A stretch of 33,446 nt of DNA from contig PLDW01000183.1 in the NCBI GenBank assembly GCA_003136315.1, positions 36,791-70,236 of the forward strand, read 5' to 3'. The first letter of the stretch is position 1. Each line of letters starts with the position of its first letter. Of the stretch, positions 32,529-33,446 are shown piece by piece. The notes under the pieces are model-generated. The model ran no database searches. It was not told where the DNA came from and saw only the letters and a list, made by a program, of their open reading frames with translations. The position numbers were made by a program, and so were the translations under genes. Origin of the DNA: Gemmataceae bacterium (lineage in GTDB: Bacteria > Planctomycetota > Planctomycetia > Gemmatales > Gemmataceae).

Positions 32529-32756
32529 GTGAGGGAGACGAAAGCCGGAAGCCTAACAGCTCAAAGAACAAGAGAGGGCGGAATTGCGGAGAGGGGAGAG
32601 AGTGGATTCGGTCACGATGGCCACTCTCGACGTATCATGCTGTCCTGCCACAGGATCGGAATCGCCCTGGCCGCGAAAGCCGGGCTCGCCACTCACCCAG
32701 GTCATTGGAAGAACGATATCGGAGCGACTGGGGTGCTCAGGAGGGTTGTTTCTCAT
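32423..32756 (-). pseudogene. Decayed DUF1573-anchor-type gene (module C)
   Basis: The 3' part encodes the same tail as module B (LTEIVEPIASPDLKLVSDVPAPEPLG, ending NLSHY at 32423). Upstream, a frame with stops shows AFAARAIPILWQDSMIRREWPS, recognisably equal to VVGAVLFYWRDGTIRREWAV of the intact anchors. At least two stops separate this from the tail. So the module C copy has lost its frame, although the tail is kept. Confidence 0.6.
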
Positions 32757-33312
32757 TGCGCCCCCGGCGACGGAGGATCAACCAGGCGGGGATGCCGAAC
32801 ACAATTGAAAGGCCGAGTATATCCCACCACTGGGTGGGCGGTCGTTCTGGATGGGGTCGCTCGCCAGGCGCCATCGGAGGTGGGAAAAAATCCGGGGCTG
32901 GCACCGCTGCCCAAGGGATTTCCGGCTCGATTGGGTTTCCGTCGCTATCGACCTTGTATCTCACCTGGCGGATCATGTCCGCGCATTCCATCCCGGCGAT
33001 GTTCGGGATGCGGAACGCATCCGGCCCAAGTGGAGCATTCACCTGAACCTCGGTCAGGGTTGTCCGCACGACTGCCCGAACCTCTCCGTTTACGGAACTA
33101 CGGTGCTCAATCGTGGTTGGGAGGAACACACCAGGAGTCGGCTCGGCGAACGTCAGCACCTCGTCTTCCATGAAGTACTCTTTGGCTCTGGCCGGGACAA
33201 CAGACTTGTACCGAATGAGGTAGTTCGCGCGGGGGTCGAACTGGAACTCGAACCGACACCAATCGTGCGTCAAGTCGACCAGGATACCCCCGGACCCAGC
33301 CCCGCTCGCGCA
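32737..33312 (-). pseudogene. 5'-truncated exported membrane protein (module C)
   Basis: Homologous to the last 190 or so residues of the module A and B membrane proteins: GILVDLTHDWCRFEFQFDPRANYLIRYKSVVPA, EDEVLTFAEPTPGVFLPTTIEHRSS, VNAPLGPDAFRIPNIAGMECADMIR, and a C-terminal anchor WDILGLSIVFGIPAWLILRRRGRNE. The signal peptide and first half are missing. The frame is open back to a TGA at 33382-33384 and includes FAAVRKVL, faintly like LNAVRRVP of module B, so the copy may instead be frameshifted at about 33360. A TTG at 33273 could start translation, but without a signal peptide. Confidence 0.6.
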
Positions 33313-33326
33313 TTGGTCTCTACAGC

Positions 33327-33446
33327 TTATGTTGTTTGTTTTGAGTACTTTGCGAACAGCGGCAAATGTCGTTTGATCATTTCATTTGCACTGTCCGGCC
33401 CATCGCGACTGAGCCATGTCGCGGCTTGTTGGAGAACCCACAATCC
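33327..33446 (-). CDS. 3' end of a gene cut by the window edge
   Basis: An open frame of 39 codons from the edge: GLWVLQQAATWLSRDG, then ANEMIKRHLPLFAKYSKQ, stop TAA at 33327. The composition looks coding and helical. It could be the end of an unrelated gene inserted into module C, or the out-of-frame continuation of the module C membrane protein. No family recognised. Confidence 0.4.
   Translation of the reverse strand, partial: GLWVLQQAATWLSRDGPDSANEMIKRHLPLFAKYSKQTT

Noticed and set aside
1-33446. tRNA or rRNA genes
   Set aside because: No cloverleaf with a conserved T-loop or rRNA core sequence was recognised by eye; a dedicated scan would be needed to exclude one.

Overview
The window looks like part of a planctomycete chromosome, most likely family Gemmataceae. 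The evidence is high GC, two DUF1559 proteins with a prepilin-like N-terminus and an H-x9-DG motif, two large exported proteins with the planctomycete LEDR-x-x-x-S leader motif, a decayed TIGR02996 gene, a TPR-sulfotransferase, a PL11 polysaccharide lyase and GC-rich palindromic intergenic repeats. This assignment is inference from family content; no rRNA or other phylogenetic marker was used.

Layout. 0.1-4.7 kb: a VOC protein, then a leftward run of small uncharacterised genes (two are paralogous winged-helix-like proteins, several overlap by ATGA), two of them frame-disrupted. 4.75-7.1 kb: a divergent control region with an inverted pair of operator-like sites, an XRE regulator, two MerR/excisionase-like proteins (the second with an in-frame amber) and small orphan genes. 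7.4-9 kb: an exported LEDR protein with a strong terminator. 9.1-12.4 kb: small orphans, a secreted protein and a TIGR02996 pseudogene. 12.5-13.8 kb: a frameshifted tyrosine integrase that reads into paired palindromic repeats. XRE, excisionase-like and integrase genes suggest 4.7-13.8 kb contains a decayed integrated element.

14-24 kb: a SET-domain protein, an exported PL11 rhamnogalacturonan lyase, a TPR-sulfotransferase and a haem-peroxidase-family exported protein with a degenerate RTX-like GNGNDN tail. The peroxidase gene is preceded by a 21-bp tandem repeat, and a remnant of the same gene, interrupted by a palindromic element, lies about 4.4 kb away. 23.2-26.7 kb: a DUF1559 protein and the primosomal helicase PriA.

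26.8-33.4 kb is the most unusual part: a leftward array of near-repeated modules. Each is built as small Cys-rich secreted protein, then exported single-pass membrane protein, then a translationally coupled DUF1573-type or derived protein. Module A is complete and ends in a DUF1559 gene. Module B has a DUF1573 gene cut down to its membrane anchor and joined to a new tail. Module C is decayed and 5'-truncated. Two pairs of 242-bp direct repeats mark the recombination joints, and one carries a near-identical promoter for each Cys-rich gene. I recognise no described system with this gene order and offer it as the candidate novel system.
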